From Chromobotia macracanthus (lineage: Eukaryota; Chordata; Actinopteri; Cypriniformes; Botiidae): DNA of 64,000 nt. A program made the translations under genes and the position numbers. The notes beneath the pieces are model-generated. The model was not told where the DNA came from and did no database searches. It saw only the letters and a program-made list of their open reading frames with translations. Shown in pieces: positions 38,301-52,039 of the stretch. The stretch is from assembly GCA_036877525.1 (NCBI GenBank), contig JAZGTH010000031.1:3941501-4005500 (forward strand), read 5' to 3'. Numbering within the stretch: position 1 is the first letter of the stretch; every line of letters begins with the position of its first letter.

Positions 38301-39975
38301 GAATTCAAAAGACGAAAATGTTCAACTCATGCCTAAAAAGGCAATAAAAGCTTTATTACAGCACTGCTTCAGAACTGAATATACAAACCTTACAACACAT
38401 GCAATATTTCAGAACAGGCTTTATCTAAATAATGCTTTCTTTAATAGAGCCCTAACTCTGTAAAAAAGGATGACATATATGTCAACATATCAGACCCAGG
38501 TTGTGCAGCAATTACATAAAGATGTGTTTAAAAAACAGGCATAAATTGAATTCACCAATTTCTGTGGTTCTTCATAGTTAAGTATTGGGTGAATAAATTA
38601 TGTCAGTTGGTAACTGGGGGAAGGTATGATATGAGCTGGAAAACACTGGGCAGACAGCGCTAAAATCCCCTATAACAAAGGCAAAATGCAAAGACCTATG
38701 GAAATTATGTAAACACAGCTACACCTCCCATAAATGTTCATAAATATATACTTATCTTCATAATATCAGTACTTAAAAGTTATAGCAAGAAGTGGTAAAA
38801 GATATTGTCTCTTTGCAAAATACAAATGTATAGTGTTAAAATCATCTTGCTTATGCTAAAGCCCAGACATTTAAAAACAGAATTTTCCTTTACCCTACGA
38901 AAGGACAGAGGATTTTACCCAACAGCATCCCTTCAGTTTTGCAAAATGGAAATTTCACAGAAATGTGCAAAACAATCTGTTGGTCAAAAACTAAAGGTCA
39001 AAATCATTTAACACACACATAGCCCCACATAAAATCAAACAGTACCTCAACACAAACAAAACACAGGTCATCATAACAACCCACGTTGTTAATACACATG
39101 CAATTTAGCCGATATTAATGAAGGGTGTGAACTTGGTGTAAGCAGACTTGACATGCATTTAGCAATAAGAGCTAAATTCTGTGATATATAGGTCTAGCTT
39201 TATTTATTACAATTTTGGCACAGAGTATAAATTGAATTATGTATTTAATGTAGAAAAAACATGTTTCATTTATACAAGCCTTTTTTATTTATTAGTGAAA
39301 TGAACAGCACTACATATTTTCATTAATTTCATTTATTAATAATTAAGTTACTTTGAGTTTTACTGTAGTGTCATTCTGAAGCAACAGATTTATTGCAATG
39401 ACGTCAGAGAGCGAACCTGTGACATGACGGAACAGCAAATGGTCACGTGATATAACACTGCCCTGTTTCAGCAGCTCTACAGAGCCCCCTGCAGCTTATG
39501 AAGGTGAATTGCAATTAAATCGAGGATAATATGCAACAGGCTACAGATTCGCTGGTATAGATGCATAGATATCAACCCCATATTTTTTCTTCTGTTAAAC
39601 AAAGGAGGAGACCTTGGACAAAGATAAGTGGATTTGAACAGAAAACTGGATTTGTGTGCTATATTTCTATAAATAGTTTTAGGGTTTTTATATATATAAG
39701 TGTACTGAAGCCAGGCTTGCATATGCTGGAGAGCCTGATGTGAGAAACAGTCCAAAATATTAGTTGTTGTTCATTGATAATTTACTACACTGCAACTCAA
39801 ATCACATCTGTTTCTGCCTCTTAAGAAGCAGCAGCATTTGGGGTCCACTTAGTGTCAAACCAAGCATGACATGTCCAAAAGTGGCATTTTTAAATTTAAT
39901 AAAAGCACAAGAGATTTGTGACCTTCATGGAAGATTTTGGCCTCAATTTCAGCCATTCAGTTTTTTTTCTTAAAC

Positions 39976-39981
39976 TTTATT
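39976..39981 (-). other. Candidate polyadenylation signal for tbc1d10a
   Basis: AATAAA on the minus strand about 710 nt beyond the tbc1d10a stop codon. Other TTTATT words lie further left, so the 3' end is uncertain. Confidence 0.4.
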
Positions 39982-40694
39982 CACACTAATCAAATGGCTT
40001 GGCTTCTGAAGATTTATGAACATACTACAGACCACATTTCTGGAGCAGCTCAGACATTCTCTTCTGTTTTACACAAGAAAAAATGGAATCATATTTGACA
40101 TTCACTTTCGGGTGAACTATTCCTGTGAGGTACAAGATCAGACAATGTAATTTCCTGAGGAAGATGTAGGAAATGTTCTTGCATCTCACTAAAGGAATCA
40201 GGAGAAGGAATCATTAGTCTAGCTTAAACAGCTGTTGGATCAACTGTTGCACTGGAGTAGAACAAACTCTTCCTGATGATCACACAGTGATACTTAGTTC
40301 TAAAATTGGAATGATGTTGGAATGATCATATGAATGATCTGCCTCCTGTACAGCTTATATATGCTTCATGTATAGATCTATTCATCCTTCATTTCATTTG
40401 CACACACAACACAACATTATTATGTAAACACACTTGAAAACCTCATGACGTATATAATGGAGTGTTTTCCCCTGTGTAATGTCTTTGTCCTAGGTTTGAC
40501 TGCTCCCACAAGTTTTTCTGGAAATGCGAACTCCCCTACAATGCAAAATCCTGAGACTGGGGAGGTGGGATGACACTAATGCAAGACCCTCTTCAACAGC
40601 CTGCAGTTAGTAAACATTCAACAGTCTTCACAAGCGCAGTCAGTCATGGTTTCATATCTTGGAAACCCATGATCTCCATCCTGTAGCTGAAAGT

Positions 40695-43600
40695 TTACAT
40701 GTAAGTATCGTGCTCTGTGCTACTAAGACTCTGATTGGAACCCTGTAGGGGCATGTCTTTCTGCAGATGATGTGATTCACTGGGCGACAGGTTGCTGCTC
40801 TGTAATGGTTGGTTGCTAGGCAAAGGGTATGGATTGAGGGGTGGCAAGATGTTTTCCATTTGTGTTTTCTTCTCCATCTTCTCTTTCTCCACCTGGCTGT
40901 CTGTGTCCTGTGGCAGCTGGACGATGATTGTGGGGTTCTGTTTGAGGTCCTGGCGGCTGGGCGGCTCAGCGGCCATGATGGCTTTGGCGCCGTACATTCT
41001 GGGTGAGGATTTACAGTGCAATTCTCCATGGGTCTCCTTCCAGCGGCGGAGCTGAAAGAGGTGTTCCTTTTCTATGTCTCGTTCAGACACACCCAAATCA
41101 ATGACCTGAGAGAGGAGAAAGGTCATTTATTTTATTTAAATGTAATACAAATTATTACTTGTTTTTGGAAAAATTATTAATCTAATATATATTAAAAATA
41201 TTAAAATATATACACACCCACGCACACGCGCGCACACACCCACACGCGCGCGCACACACACTACTGTGTGTGTGTGTGAGTACTGTGCAAAAGTCTTAGG
41301 CACATTACTATTTTCATACCCAAAAATGGTTTTAAGCAAGTTATTTATATCTTTTGTTGTATTATCAGTAGGAATTATAAGATTACATTTCCAGACATTC
41401 TTTTTGCCATTAATTGTAATAATCCAGTGAGATTTTTGTATGCACAAGGAGACTAACAAAGCCAGTGTTCCACAAAGAGAGCTGATCTCACAATCATCAA
41501 GTCTGTCTGTGATTTCATTATGACTAAATGACTAAATCCAGAAGAACTGTGGCAGCGTCTCCAAGACATCCCAAGACACTTTTCAGACTACCTGAAAAGC
41601 TATGTGCATGTTTACCAAGGATAAATAAGGTACTAACCAAAGGGTGTTCACACAAAATATTTATATGATTTAGTTATTAGAAGTTAAATGATAAATAAAA
41701 TCTATTTATGACATTATTTTTAAAGCATTCCCACTTTACAGCATTTTAAAACAAGTGGCTAAAACTTTTCATAGCACTGTAGCTTTGTGCCAGCAGGGGG
41801 AGACATACTTCTGTTTTCTCTTTAATAACCCATTAGTTCAACAGAGGTTTGTGTCTCAACAGACTGTCAGTCTCATGTTAAACAGTGTGCATATATATCT
41901 TTGCTGTCTTTACAAACATATTAAACCCTTTAAAAACTGGAGTAAGGTAACAGGCATAGTAATCACTATAAATAGGACAGCAGAAATCTGCAGATAACCT
42001 TACAAGCACAGGTGAAGTTTGTGTGTGTGTGTGTGATACCTCTTGCACTAAGAAAGCCTCCTGCATGTATCGTGGCTCGATGGATCTCAGCAGTTCCATG
42101 GTCTCATACTGGCCCTGACATGCCTTAAGTTTCTCCTGAGATCCCAACATGCATCTCAGCAGCACCAGTCCGACACGGAAGATGATCTTCACTCCTGCAT
42201 TACACACAGACATGCATCTCTTTTAAACAGTGTCTGTAAAGGAAGCGTCTGTAACTACACCACCTTTGTGCAATCACAGCAAACATTTAAGCTTGTTACT
42301 ATGACAACTATTTATTTACTATATAGCACTTTTTAAAAATGCTGTAAGTAATTGTTTTGCTTCACTCATGCCACAAATTAAATTGCTAAAGTTATGCCTG
42401 TTTTCAAAGGTTTCCTGAACACTCCCCCATCTGCAATTGTTCACCCAAACAGGCAGTTCCTCCACGAACTCACGCCATTGGCAGAGAGCCACCTTCAAAT
42501 TTCCTGATTGGCTAACACATGGACCATGGTCATATTTTGTTTTCTTTGCTGTTTACAGAGTCTAGGTCTGTTACAGGTGATTATTTAAGGACAGATTTCA
42601 GAGATCGCTATCAGGTGGCGGGACAATTTTAATGTGTGGTGTTCCAAAAACTTTAAAGCAGCTTTAAATTAAAACTTGTAGATTTTGACAAATACAAATA
42701 ACAAAAACAATTCTGTTAAATAATGCTAATAACGTGCTGCACACTGCAAGTAGCTTTAACAAGTCACGGGTATGTGACAAGTGCAAATCCTCCAACAAAG
42801 TGCAACAAATGTGCAAAAACCGTTGCTAAAGTGCAGAGATGCGGGCAAGGTGTCAACAAGTGCATACTGTATCTGAGAAGCTGTCTCACCCTCGCAGAAA
42901 AACATGTCCCACACGCGCAGGACAGAGGCCCAGGGCAGAGTTCTGGAGAAGGCACACATAAACCATTCTGTCATGTAGAGGATGGGGTCGATTTTATGCT
43001 TCTTCAGGTGCCTGTGGGCCACAGGAGACACACGCTTGAGAAGAGCAAACAGGATCTCTCCATCTAACTGGATGGCCTCCTGTACAAAAAGAGAGAATGA
43101 AAGAATGCTTTACTGAACATGGAAACCATTCATCTTCTCTTTATTTTAGATTGTAAAATGCTAAGTAAACAATTTATAAAGCTTGGTTCCTGCAGCTGAA
43201 TTAGCAGGTCATGGGACTGATAACCAGGGAAAACACACCCTGAATTCATGCCTGGTGGACATTAAAACGGTCAAACTGTCCAATAGACTTACACTTAAGG
43301 AGGGATTAAACCATATATATGGACCATCATTTAATAAAGACTTGGAGGTGAGCTCTGCCTCTGTCAACAGCAGCAAATCCATAGACATTTCCAACATGCT
43401 GCAGTGGTATTATTATCAATGGGGAAAAGTGTAATGCTTACTATGTACAATGTAACGTCTTCCAATAAAAAGAACCAACTGTCAATTGGCAAAGACCAAT
43501 TAGAGCAATTATCTGGGGGAGAAACTCTGTACAGAGTGTTATAAAGTACTTATAAAGTACAAAACCTTTGCGCTTACACTGTAGCTGGAGGTTCTATACT

Positions 43601-46600
43601 ATAGGTTCTGTTTCAGCAGGTGTGTTGTATTTCCTTATCATCATTTGTAAGACACACGTAACATATAAATGTCTGCAGTGAATGAGCGTTTCTGATGACA
43701 TCCTACAAGATCAGGCGTTGTTGTTAATACAAAGTAATTCAACTTTTGAAGCAATTCACACAATTTAAAAAGAACACAGTGAGAGGAAACACCCTAGACA
43801 GAAGTGCGTGAGAAAGAGTGTCCAATGTCCTTTACATCTAATGTTCTCTTTATCTGATGTGTGGCCTTACCACCCACACTGTGGCACTTGCCTGTTTGCT
43901 CCAGAAGGTCAGACAAAGACCTTACATAACACCGAGTTTGCAGTTGAACCCTGGTAAGAAGAATCTAGCCAAAAACTGGTTAAAAAAACTGGAGACAATG
44001 GCTTTAGTAATTCTAAAGGTTTTTGTTAATCGATTTGACAGCCTAGTTGACTAAAACCTAATTCTTTGGTAGTCCCCCTACAGTGAAATCTTCTTAGTCC
44101 AAAATCACCTTTTGCATAACTATAAATAAACATTAAATATATCATGCTAAATAGTGTTAATGATTCAGTGTGTGCAGATAAATCACTAGTTGCTGGAATC
44201 ATAACATATTTAGTTTGTTGAGCAACAACTGCAAGTTTTGGCATGTAATCCTTTATCAGTCTGTTATCATTCTGTGTGTACAGAATACAGGAGTTGCAGC
44301 TTTCATGCAGTGGTTGACATAGTGAGAACCATGGCAACATATTAGTGACAAGAAACGTGCAACAGTTTCAAGAAACAACAAATTGCAACAGTTGATCCTT
44401 TTTGGACATTATGGCTATTTTTGGACCAAACTAACATTAGCAACTGGAGACAGTTAATGATATTAACTGATAGATAATAATGATATTATCTATCATCCTA
44501 CAACTGTTAGTAAGCCATTTTTTCCAGCTGATAAATGATTAAACATTGACAGGCAATTAAAATACATTCGAATTTATAGCGCTCATGCATTTAAAATAGC
44601 AGAAGACTATAAAGGTCTATAAAAACCCAACTCGCTCAACAGAGTGACAGCTTCTCCCAAAGCTTGGGTATTTCATCTACCCAAGTGTCTGTTTTTACAT
44701 TTGTTTTGTCACGAAATGTAAAGCTACAGCAGGCCATCTACCTCATTAATCTTTGTGACTGTAAAACTGCAGCATGCAAGCTTAGAATAAACATAACATT
44801 ATTGTCCGTTGGTATGGACACTAATATAGTAATTGTTATCTTTATAGTTCTTGTTTTTGGTGTAAATCTTATTGTGCTACTCAAGTCTTGTTGAGATGGT
44901 GGTTTAAACAGTCTAATAAGCTGAACTTGGTTAATCTAGTATTGCTGTGTTAAAAACGGTATGTGTGTTTTGGCAGGCTGATTGATAAGTCCAGATGTGG
45001 ATCTGAGGAGGTGGGAGGGTGTTGATAAAACAGAAAGCAGAGATAACTGGAGGAGGACAGTGTGTTTTCTGCTCTTACCAGGCCCGCACTGTAATATCCA
45101 GGCAGATACTTCTCACAGATCTGGACAAGACCCCAGAACGCATCCTAACAGAGAATGACCATAAAAGAACATACAAAAGACACCAGTTCACTGTAAGGTC
45201 CAACACGTAAGCTAGGAGTTTTGCTCCAGTCTCAGATCATTTTAGATGAAAATTAAACTAAATATATTACATGGCTTTCTGGAATACTCCAATTGGCCAA
45301 TGTGACATTCAGCGGTCAAATATTTTGCATAATAACTGCCAAACTGTATTGACCATTGTCCCAGGTAACTGATTTTCTACATAGCTGTCCTAGTGTCATT
45401 GCAGTACCTAGTTTTTACCTTTCATCATGATTTCAATAACTCTCAAATCAATATTGCTTGTCCATTTCCCGAATCTGATTTATTTATTGATGTATAAATG
45501 ATTTATATATGTACTAATACTGATGAATGAGGTAATCTGTATTATCCTTACAAGCAAACCAGTATAATAGGTTATTAGGATAAGTAAACACAGCAATAAG
45601 CAACATAATTTGTATTGTTACTAAACTGACACTGTATTGATTACCTAGCTGCGGTATAAGGATAATTGACAGTAAATTATAACAGATGAGCCTATAAATG
45701 AAGAGGAGCAGAGGCATGAGGGTGGAGGACTGACCTCAGCAGGCATATGCATGAGCAGCACAGCGGCTATAGGAGCTTGAGCCTGACAGTAACCCTCCTC
45801 TGGCCTGTGCAGTGTGTATGCTTTCAGCACCCGGAACAGATCCTGCTGCCTGCACACACACAACACAGGGGTAAAATGTAGAGGTCTGTCAGGTGATGTG
45901 CCTGTCAGGTGAGGTGAGGCCTATCGGGTGAGGTGCAGGGCAGACTCACCCATGGCCTCCTCGAGCTACAAACATCTCATGAAATGGAAACTGTCTGTGG
46001 AGGTCTTTCTCTATGACATCCAGCCATTTAGTATCTCCAGGCTGACTGTCTAACACCTGACACACAAACACAATGATAATTCATTAAACTACACAGGCAT
46101 CAACTCTTTACATTGAACAAATAGCACTGTAAATGTATTTTAATACTGTGTCACACAATATTAAAAGTAAAATAAAAATCATTGATACATAATGAATGAA
46201 ATTTATAATCAATATTTCTCATGCTTTGTTTGCCATCTTGGATAATTTTCCATAAGTTTGTTGCAATGCATTATGGGATTTGCTTCATCGTAAAGGACAC
46301 ATGCAATGCTGCTCAAAGTATTTGAGTTGAAAGCACACCTACAATTCATTAAAATGTTACTATCTAGTTCACTAACATAATTTTGTAACAGAGACGTGGT
46401 GTTAGTAGAGCAGTCAAACCTTGGAAGATGTTCTCACCTGAAATTTTCCCTGATTCTGCTCTTTCTTCACTTTTCCACCGCAGAGATAAAGCCACGCACG
46501 ACCTCTGAGTGATGGAGGGATGCCTTTCTGACACCGCAACTTCACCTTCAGGGAGATGCAAATGTTTAAAGTCAAACTGATTATTTATGAGATGAAACAG

Positions 46601-49600
46601 TGTTTGACCAATGATGCACAGCTTTTCAATAGCTTTTTTGGAAGATAACATTTGTGACTACTAACTTTTTTTTTTAAGGCCGGCTCAACTGCATGGTAGT
46701 GCATGTAAAAACAATGATTTGCGCAATACCTCTCAAATTATAATAAAGGGATACATTACCCATGAAATTTTTTCCATCATTTACTCACCCTTATTTTTTC
46801 CTGTGGAAGCCAAAAAATGATATTTTGAAAAATATCTCAGTGGTTTTGTGTCCATACAGTGGAAGTAAATGGGTGCCACTGCTGTTTGATTACCAATGTA
46901 CTTTAAATTTGCTTCTTGACATTAGGGTGAGTAAATTATGGAAAAATTGTCATTTTTGGGTAAACTATCACATGATTTACTCAATTCTTGTATAAAAACA
47001 TGCATTACCAACATAGAAGACTATTGGTAGATGGAACTGACATTGTGTTTATTCAGTGCAAAAATATTTGAATGAGCATAACAGAAACAGACCAACAGTC
47101 TCACGTTTTCCCAAATATCTTTATAGTTGTTAGTGCATAAAGGTGTAAATAAAAAGCCCAATGGCATGTGATGTGATCATATCCAGTTGCTGTCTGTATT
47201 CATGGGGGCCTCAGTTGAATTTTTGCATGCTGAAAGTCTCGTGTGACTGGGGCCTTACTCTTGAATGTCAAAAACTGCCTTGCTAATGGCAAGTCTTTCT
47301 CCAACGTGACTATAGAGGGTTGCATAACCAACATCTTTATCTGATTCATTCAAACAGCTTTGGAAGCACACAGTGGTGAGAGGCATAGTCAAATTCATAG
47401 GATAACATCAACTGGACATGTTGCTTCTGTTGAGCGTTTTATGAACGTTATTTCATTCTATAAAGAATGAGAGCTATTCAAAAGCAGAAAACAAAGATGG
47501 ACAACACAGGTCTGTGTCAGAGACACACCTTCTTGTGTTTTTTGGCCATCCACTTGTCCCAACTGTTGAGCATGTCCAACCACTTAGCTTCTCTGTGCCG
47601 CAGCACCTCTGGAGGAATGTCATCGCTGCATTGAAAGAACACAGAGAGATTAGAGCCAAGAATCATCTGATAACTTGCATGCAATTGCACCCACAGGTGT
47701 GTTGGCATATTTTCCTTAGAAGTGAAGAACTAATTCAACAATATTTTTAAAATACTAGTACTAGGAATAAATAATGTTTCCTGCAAAGCTAATCGCTGGT
47801 GGCAGAACACTGTTACAGCAAAAGAAAGTATGATTTTGATGTGCTAACAAATAAACTAATCACTGTTATAAGCCTGTTTTTATGAATTAAACAATCACTC
47901 TCCAACCTAACGGAGTTATTGATTATTGGCAGACTCTGAATAACTCTAAAGGCTTCTTGAAGAAAAAGCCTTGTATGATGCATTACATATTGTACATAGA
48001 CCACTTGACCATCACCATTATTGCTGCTACTGCCACAAGAACTACAAGCCAGCCAGCTGAGAAACACACCCTTAAAATAAACTGTGCATTTATACCTAAA
48101 TGATGCAGACAAAAACGTTCAAATAAAAAGCAGGGATTTACCACTATGGAAAGTACTTGCACATTTTCTGAGAAAATGTTAACGTATTTGCCCATATGGC
48201 TTGGGTCCCTCTTTCATTGTAAAGCTACAGTATTTTATTTTCCCATTTCATTGTCTGAATACAGTCTCAACCCACTGCTGGCCTATTTTGTTTTATACTC
48301 CATTGCTAAAAATCAATAATTTCATATTGTACATATCTTTATGTTTTTTTGATTACATTATTAGGAATTTTTAACGTGATAAGTTGTTTATTTCCACATA
48401 AATATAAAATGTCAGTCAATAACGTTTGTCTTTTTCCACTTTACAAATTCAAAATTTTTGCTTGAAGTTGTGTTCATTTGGTTCATGGCTTAGAATTCTT
48501 GGAAACAAAATGGGGGGAACGGGAACAGCACCACTAATAATGACCCCATTAGACACACTTGCCCTGCTGCTGTATGTCATAACTGCATAACTGTGTATCT
48601 GCAGTTCTGACTTATGTCAGAGGAGTGCTAACAAACATATCAAAAGCTTTTATTTAGTAAATGGGAACAGATAAACTGCATGTAAGACCTGCACAGAGGT
48701 TGAAGTTATATTATGTGGTTATTACTGTTGTTGTTGTGGTTATGTAGCAGGAACATACAAATGATGGACAAAAAGAATGTTATGAAACACCCAGTGGGGG
48801 CCATTATTATCTTGACAAGGGGTTAGAGACTTTACAGGCTGCGAAAGTCTGTATGACACACGCATGGATAGTCTTGGCATGTGTTCATGGATTATGCAGC
48901 CCAGATTAGATTATCACCTGCGATCAGATTACAGGTGACTGTGGTTGTGTAGATTTATGGAACAGAAACTACAGAAACAAATGCAGTCATTTGCCTATTT
49001 ACTTTGCCCTGTACACGGGCCAGCTAATTGTGTTATGTTGAACAACACAAAGAGTCAGCTAAATAGAGGGAGAATAGGCTTGTGAAGTACAACCGAGTTG
49101 ATTCGTGATTAGGGCAGGGACAGTAAGCACCCTTTCACCCTACAAGAACAATATAAGCACCATAAAAGTAGTTAATTTCACCCTGTGAAATAAAGGTATC
49201 TTAGCACCAGAAGCAAAAACAGGACATACACACTGTGAAGGGGGGTGGGGGGGTGGGGGCGGATCTCTTTGCTGCCCTTCCTCATTCATTACCTTCCTGG
49301 CAATGAAACAACTGGAAAATAGTGAAAGTGATGGAATGATGCAGAAGTATTTGATGTAAACTGATGTCAAAAAACTTGACAACACGTGAGCTATCATGCA
49401 TCTCTTTATGTTTTAACAAAATGAAAGGAACAGGAAGGAACCAACAAAACCCAAAAAAGGGTTCCTGTGCTGAAGGCTAAAGTTTTCAGTCATGTGACTG
49501 AAATGTGACTGAAGCAAATTTACCTGTCAAAATCTTGCTCTCATGGACCAGTGAAAATAGCAAAAGTGTGTTTGTTAATCTCTCACTGGAAAACCTCCCA

Positions 49601-52039
49601 AAGTCTGAGAACATCTATACCTACAAAAACTGAAGCTCTATTATGAGTTTGCCAAACATGTGCTGGTGCCCTGCAAGGCTCTCCAGAGGCTTGGCACTCA
49701 TGTTCATCTCCATGGCAGTAGTAAACAATAAGAGTGAACAAAAGCATAACAGTGAAATCTCATAACTGAGTCAATGACTGGCTTCTGTCTTCTCCATTGA
49801 GAAGCACAACTGTCATTCACCCTGCAGTCACACTGTCCCTGTAACATAAGCAAAGCCTTCTTTCTCCAATGGACTATAATGACATTAAGTATGAATGATA
49901 TTTCTGTGCCATGGGCCACAGTACTTCCAAAATCCTCAAAGACCTTCTTTATACAACAATGGAATGAGAGCAAGTCTATTTCCTCACATGCACTAGCAAC
50001 TGCTTAAAAGCACATAATTGCTAAAGCTGAACATTGTTCCAAGTGGCAAAGCAAAAACTAGCGTGCTCCATTTCCATTAAACCCCACATCCTGATGGAAT
50101 CTGTGGATTTGGCAACAAGTTAACCCATGTGACCAACCCCTAACTGATAAAATAAGAATTTATAAAAAAATATATAATAAATGAAGATGCTAGAAGCAGA
50201 GTCATAGTGTAGGGTTCATAAACCCATACATATTCATCATTAGCCCCTTTCACACATGCTCTCTTTACTGGTAAACTACCTTTTAAAACAATTACTGGTA
50301 AATTGGTCCTGGCAATTTACCAGTAAGTGAAGTTATAACATGACCAGTAACTTACTGGTATGGTGCTATGTGTGAATGCAGAACAGGATTACTGGTAAAC
50401 TACCGGTAAAAAAGTCTGCTGTGAATCAATCAGAACATTCTGACGCGAATGACACATTTAATCAGTGCTGCTTAAAGAAGTCAAAGCAGAGACGTTTGTC
50501 TAATATGATGTCATTGGGTCCAAACAACTACATTAATGTAAATGTTTGCAACTAAAATACAGACTGCACCAACGTTTACAGACATTTTGGTCTTAATATG
50601 TGAATGGTACATTACCGATTAAAGACAGAACGCCACTGCTCGTGAACGGCACATTTTTAATGGTAAAGTCTTTCTGGTAATTTGCTGGTAAATTATCAGG
50701 ATTACTGTGTGAAATGAGCTATTGACAGTGCAGTATAAAAATACTGAATTGTCTAGACTGTAATCATCTCAGCTTTTACTTTATCAGCAATTTAAACTGT
50801 TGAAGCATTTCTCCTCCACACTATTGCCTGCAAAAAGAAAAGAATGAGTCACGGAGCAGTTTATGTTAAAATCGAAAACACTGCCAAAATAAATTATGAG
50901 CAACTCAGATTGCTAAAGGGAGTTTATGGCAAGAGGGGAAAAGTCCATCATGGGTCTACATGAGAGATCAGAAGGAAACATTTTACTGTTATGAAGGATA
51001 TAGAGAAAGGATGGATAGAGGACAGAAACGCCTTTCAGCGATTAATTTGATCTGGTTTCTTTAAACTACTCTAACAGAACTACATTGTCCCATGCCATCA
51101 GAGACACTCATACAAGTCAATGCAAAACAGACAAGTGTTTGTACTAGCTGCAGACATTGCATTGGGCCATACAGAGGAAAAATATAATGTGGTGTGGCCA
51201 TTGGTTTCTACAATACATACAGTTATGACTTCATTGCATTTATACAAATTTAAACAGCTGGAAACAAATGATACCAAAAGCAGATTGAGCTTATAACATT
51301 ATATAACAAAATCTTTTAGGTTTTGGGTAGATGGTGGACTAGAGCTGACCAAGCACTTCTCAAAGCTAGTCAGCTTACATGAACTCAGCAAGAACAGCTT
51401 GAGTCACTGGGGACTCAAGTCATGCGTTTTAGACCTGTCAGCTCTTCTGCGCTCACATGGACTGGGAAAGACTTAACACAAACATGTGGACCCAAAGACA
51501 GTTCAAAGCCCAGTTAAAGAAAGGACACGATGGTGTTTAAGAAGGAAAATGTAAAAATGAAAGTGTGGCATCATCTAGATAAGTAACAAGTATTAACAGC
51601 TTTCAGAAAAAAGCCATTAACAAACATCACATAATGTCTAACAATCAGTGGATTATTAGTACATTAAAATATGTATATGAACACTTCATGACACTTCCAC
51701 TGTATGAATGTACATTAACTAATGATGCTTAGCATTAATGCAACAATACCAGTACTGTTATTAGAGAAAGTTACATGAAATCTTACACATTTGGTTTAGA
51801 GGTAACAAAAGTAACATTTTAAAACCCATTAATGCAAAAACGTACTTTTCTCCAATGTTTTTCTGCGCTCCTCCTATGAATCCATATTTGTCAGTCTGGA
51901 TCTCTGTGTTGGCAAAACCGTTCAGCTCAGAATCCGAGCCCGGGGAAGAGCTCACCTGCTCGGCTAGACTCTCCACCGCACCCCGCTGACTCCTGCTGTC
52001 TTTCCATTGCACTCCATTATCCGACTGAAGCTTAGCCAT
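40695..52039 (-). CDS. tbc1d10a: TBC1 domain family member 10A (EPI64-like Rab GAP)
   Basis: Rab GTPase-activating protein; the mammalian protein acts on Rab27A/Rab35-type Rabs and binds the microvillar scaffold EBP50. Exons (minus): 51846-52039, 47529-47625, 46438-46545, 45950-46056, 45735-45849, 45079-45144, 42890-43079, 42040-42194, 40695-41105. All junctions are GT/AG and phases agree, giving 480 aa (human 508). The TBC domain spans about residues 105-315, with the arginine finger motif I148-x2-D151-x2-R154 and the glutamine finger Y189-C-Q191, so catalysis should be intact. 'LYMTEWFMCAFSRTLPW' and 'RVWDMFFCEGVKIIFRVGL' are diagnostic. The C-terminus T478-Y479-M480 is a class I PDZ ligand replacing mammalian TYL. 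The start MAKLQ at 52039 matches human MAK. Introns 1, 2 and 8 carry MITEs. Which fish duplicate (aa or ab) this is was not resolved. Confidence 0.95.
41211..41280. repeat. CA/CG microsatellite
   Basis: Runs of ac, cg and gt alternation in tbc1d10a intron 8, directly abutting a MITE. Confidence 0.9.
41281..41781. mobile_element. Tc1-like MITE in tbc1d10a intron 8
   Basis: The left end, 'tactgtgcaaaagtcttagg', and the right end in reverse complement, 'tacagtgctatgaaaagttt', are imperfect inverted repeats. The 'actgtgcaaaagtcttaggcac' terminus is a well-known fish Tc1/mariner-related repeat end. The interior ('ccagaagaactgtggcagcg', 'tctccaagacatcccaag') matches that family from memory. No transposase frame. 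Confidence 0.75.
42420..42560. mobile_element. Fragment of an interspersed repeat ('cccaaacaggcagttcctcc')
   Basis: Shares words and order ('aaacaggcag..', 'aactcacgccattggc') with a second fragment at 55800-55960 ('ctccgccccaaactcacact', 'attggctaagcc'). A repeat family of unknown class; lies in tbc1d10a intron 7. Confidence 0.4.
46745..46971. mobile_element. Fish MITE with 'agggata..caccc' type inverted ends
   Basis: Starts 'aaagggatacattacccatg' and ends in 'tcatttttgggtaaactatc', imperfect reverse complements. The inner mirrored pairs 'catcatttactcaccct' and 'agggtgagtaaattatg' are hallmarks of an extremely common teleost MITE. In tbc1d10a intron 2. Confidence 0.8.
50241..50721. mobile_element. 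MITE with 'tagcccctttcacaca' ends and internal TTACTGGTAA repeats
   Basis: The left end, 'tagcccctttcacacatgct', and the right end in reverse complement, 'tagctcatttcacacagtaa', are inverted repeats. Inside, ACTGGTAA / TTACCAGT words recur at least eight times, clustered in the outer thirds. About 480 bp with no coding capacity, in tbc1d10a intron 1. The class is not certain. Confidence 0.7.

Larger units (their letters stand above)
28240..39970. other. Large intergenic region between aplnrb and tbc1d10a
   Basis: About 11.7 kb with no exon I can support on either strand. It holds CA microsatellites (29708-29728, 30455-30496, 35343-35372), copies of a fish repeat of 'accagct..agcttggt' type (32700-32790, 34741-34870), and GC-balanced islands that stand out from the AT-rich background at about 29500-29760 and 33000-33660. 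Those islands are candidate regulatory elements for aplnrb; this is inference. Confidence 0.45.

Noticed and set aside
41136..41459. 107-codon minus-strand open frame
   Set aside because: Runs through a CA/CG microsatellite and a MITE end in a tbc1d10a intron.
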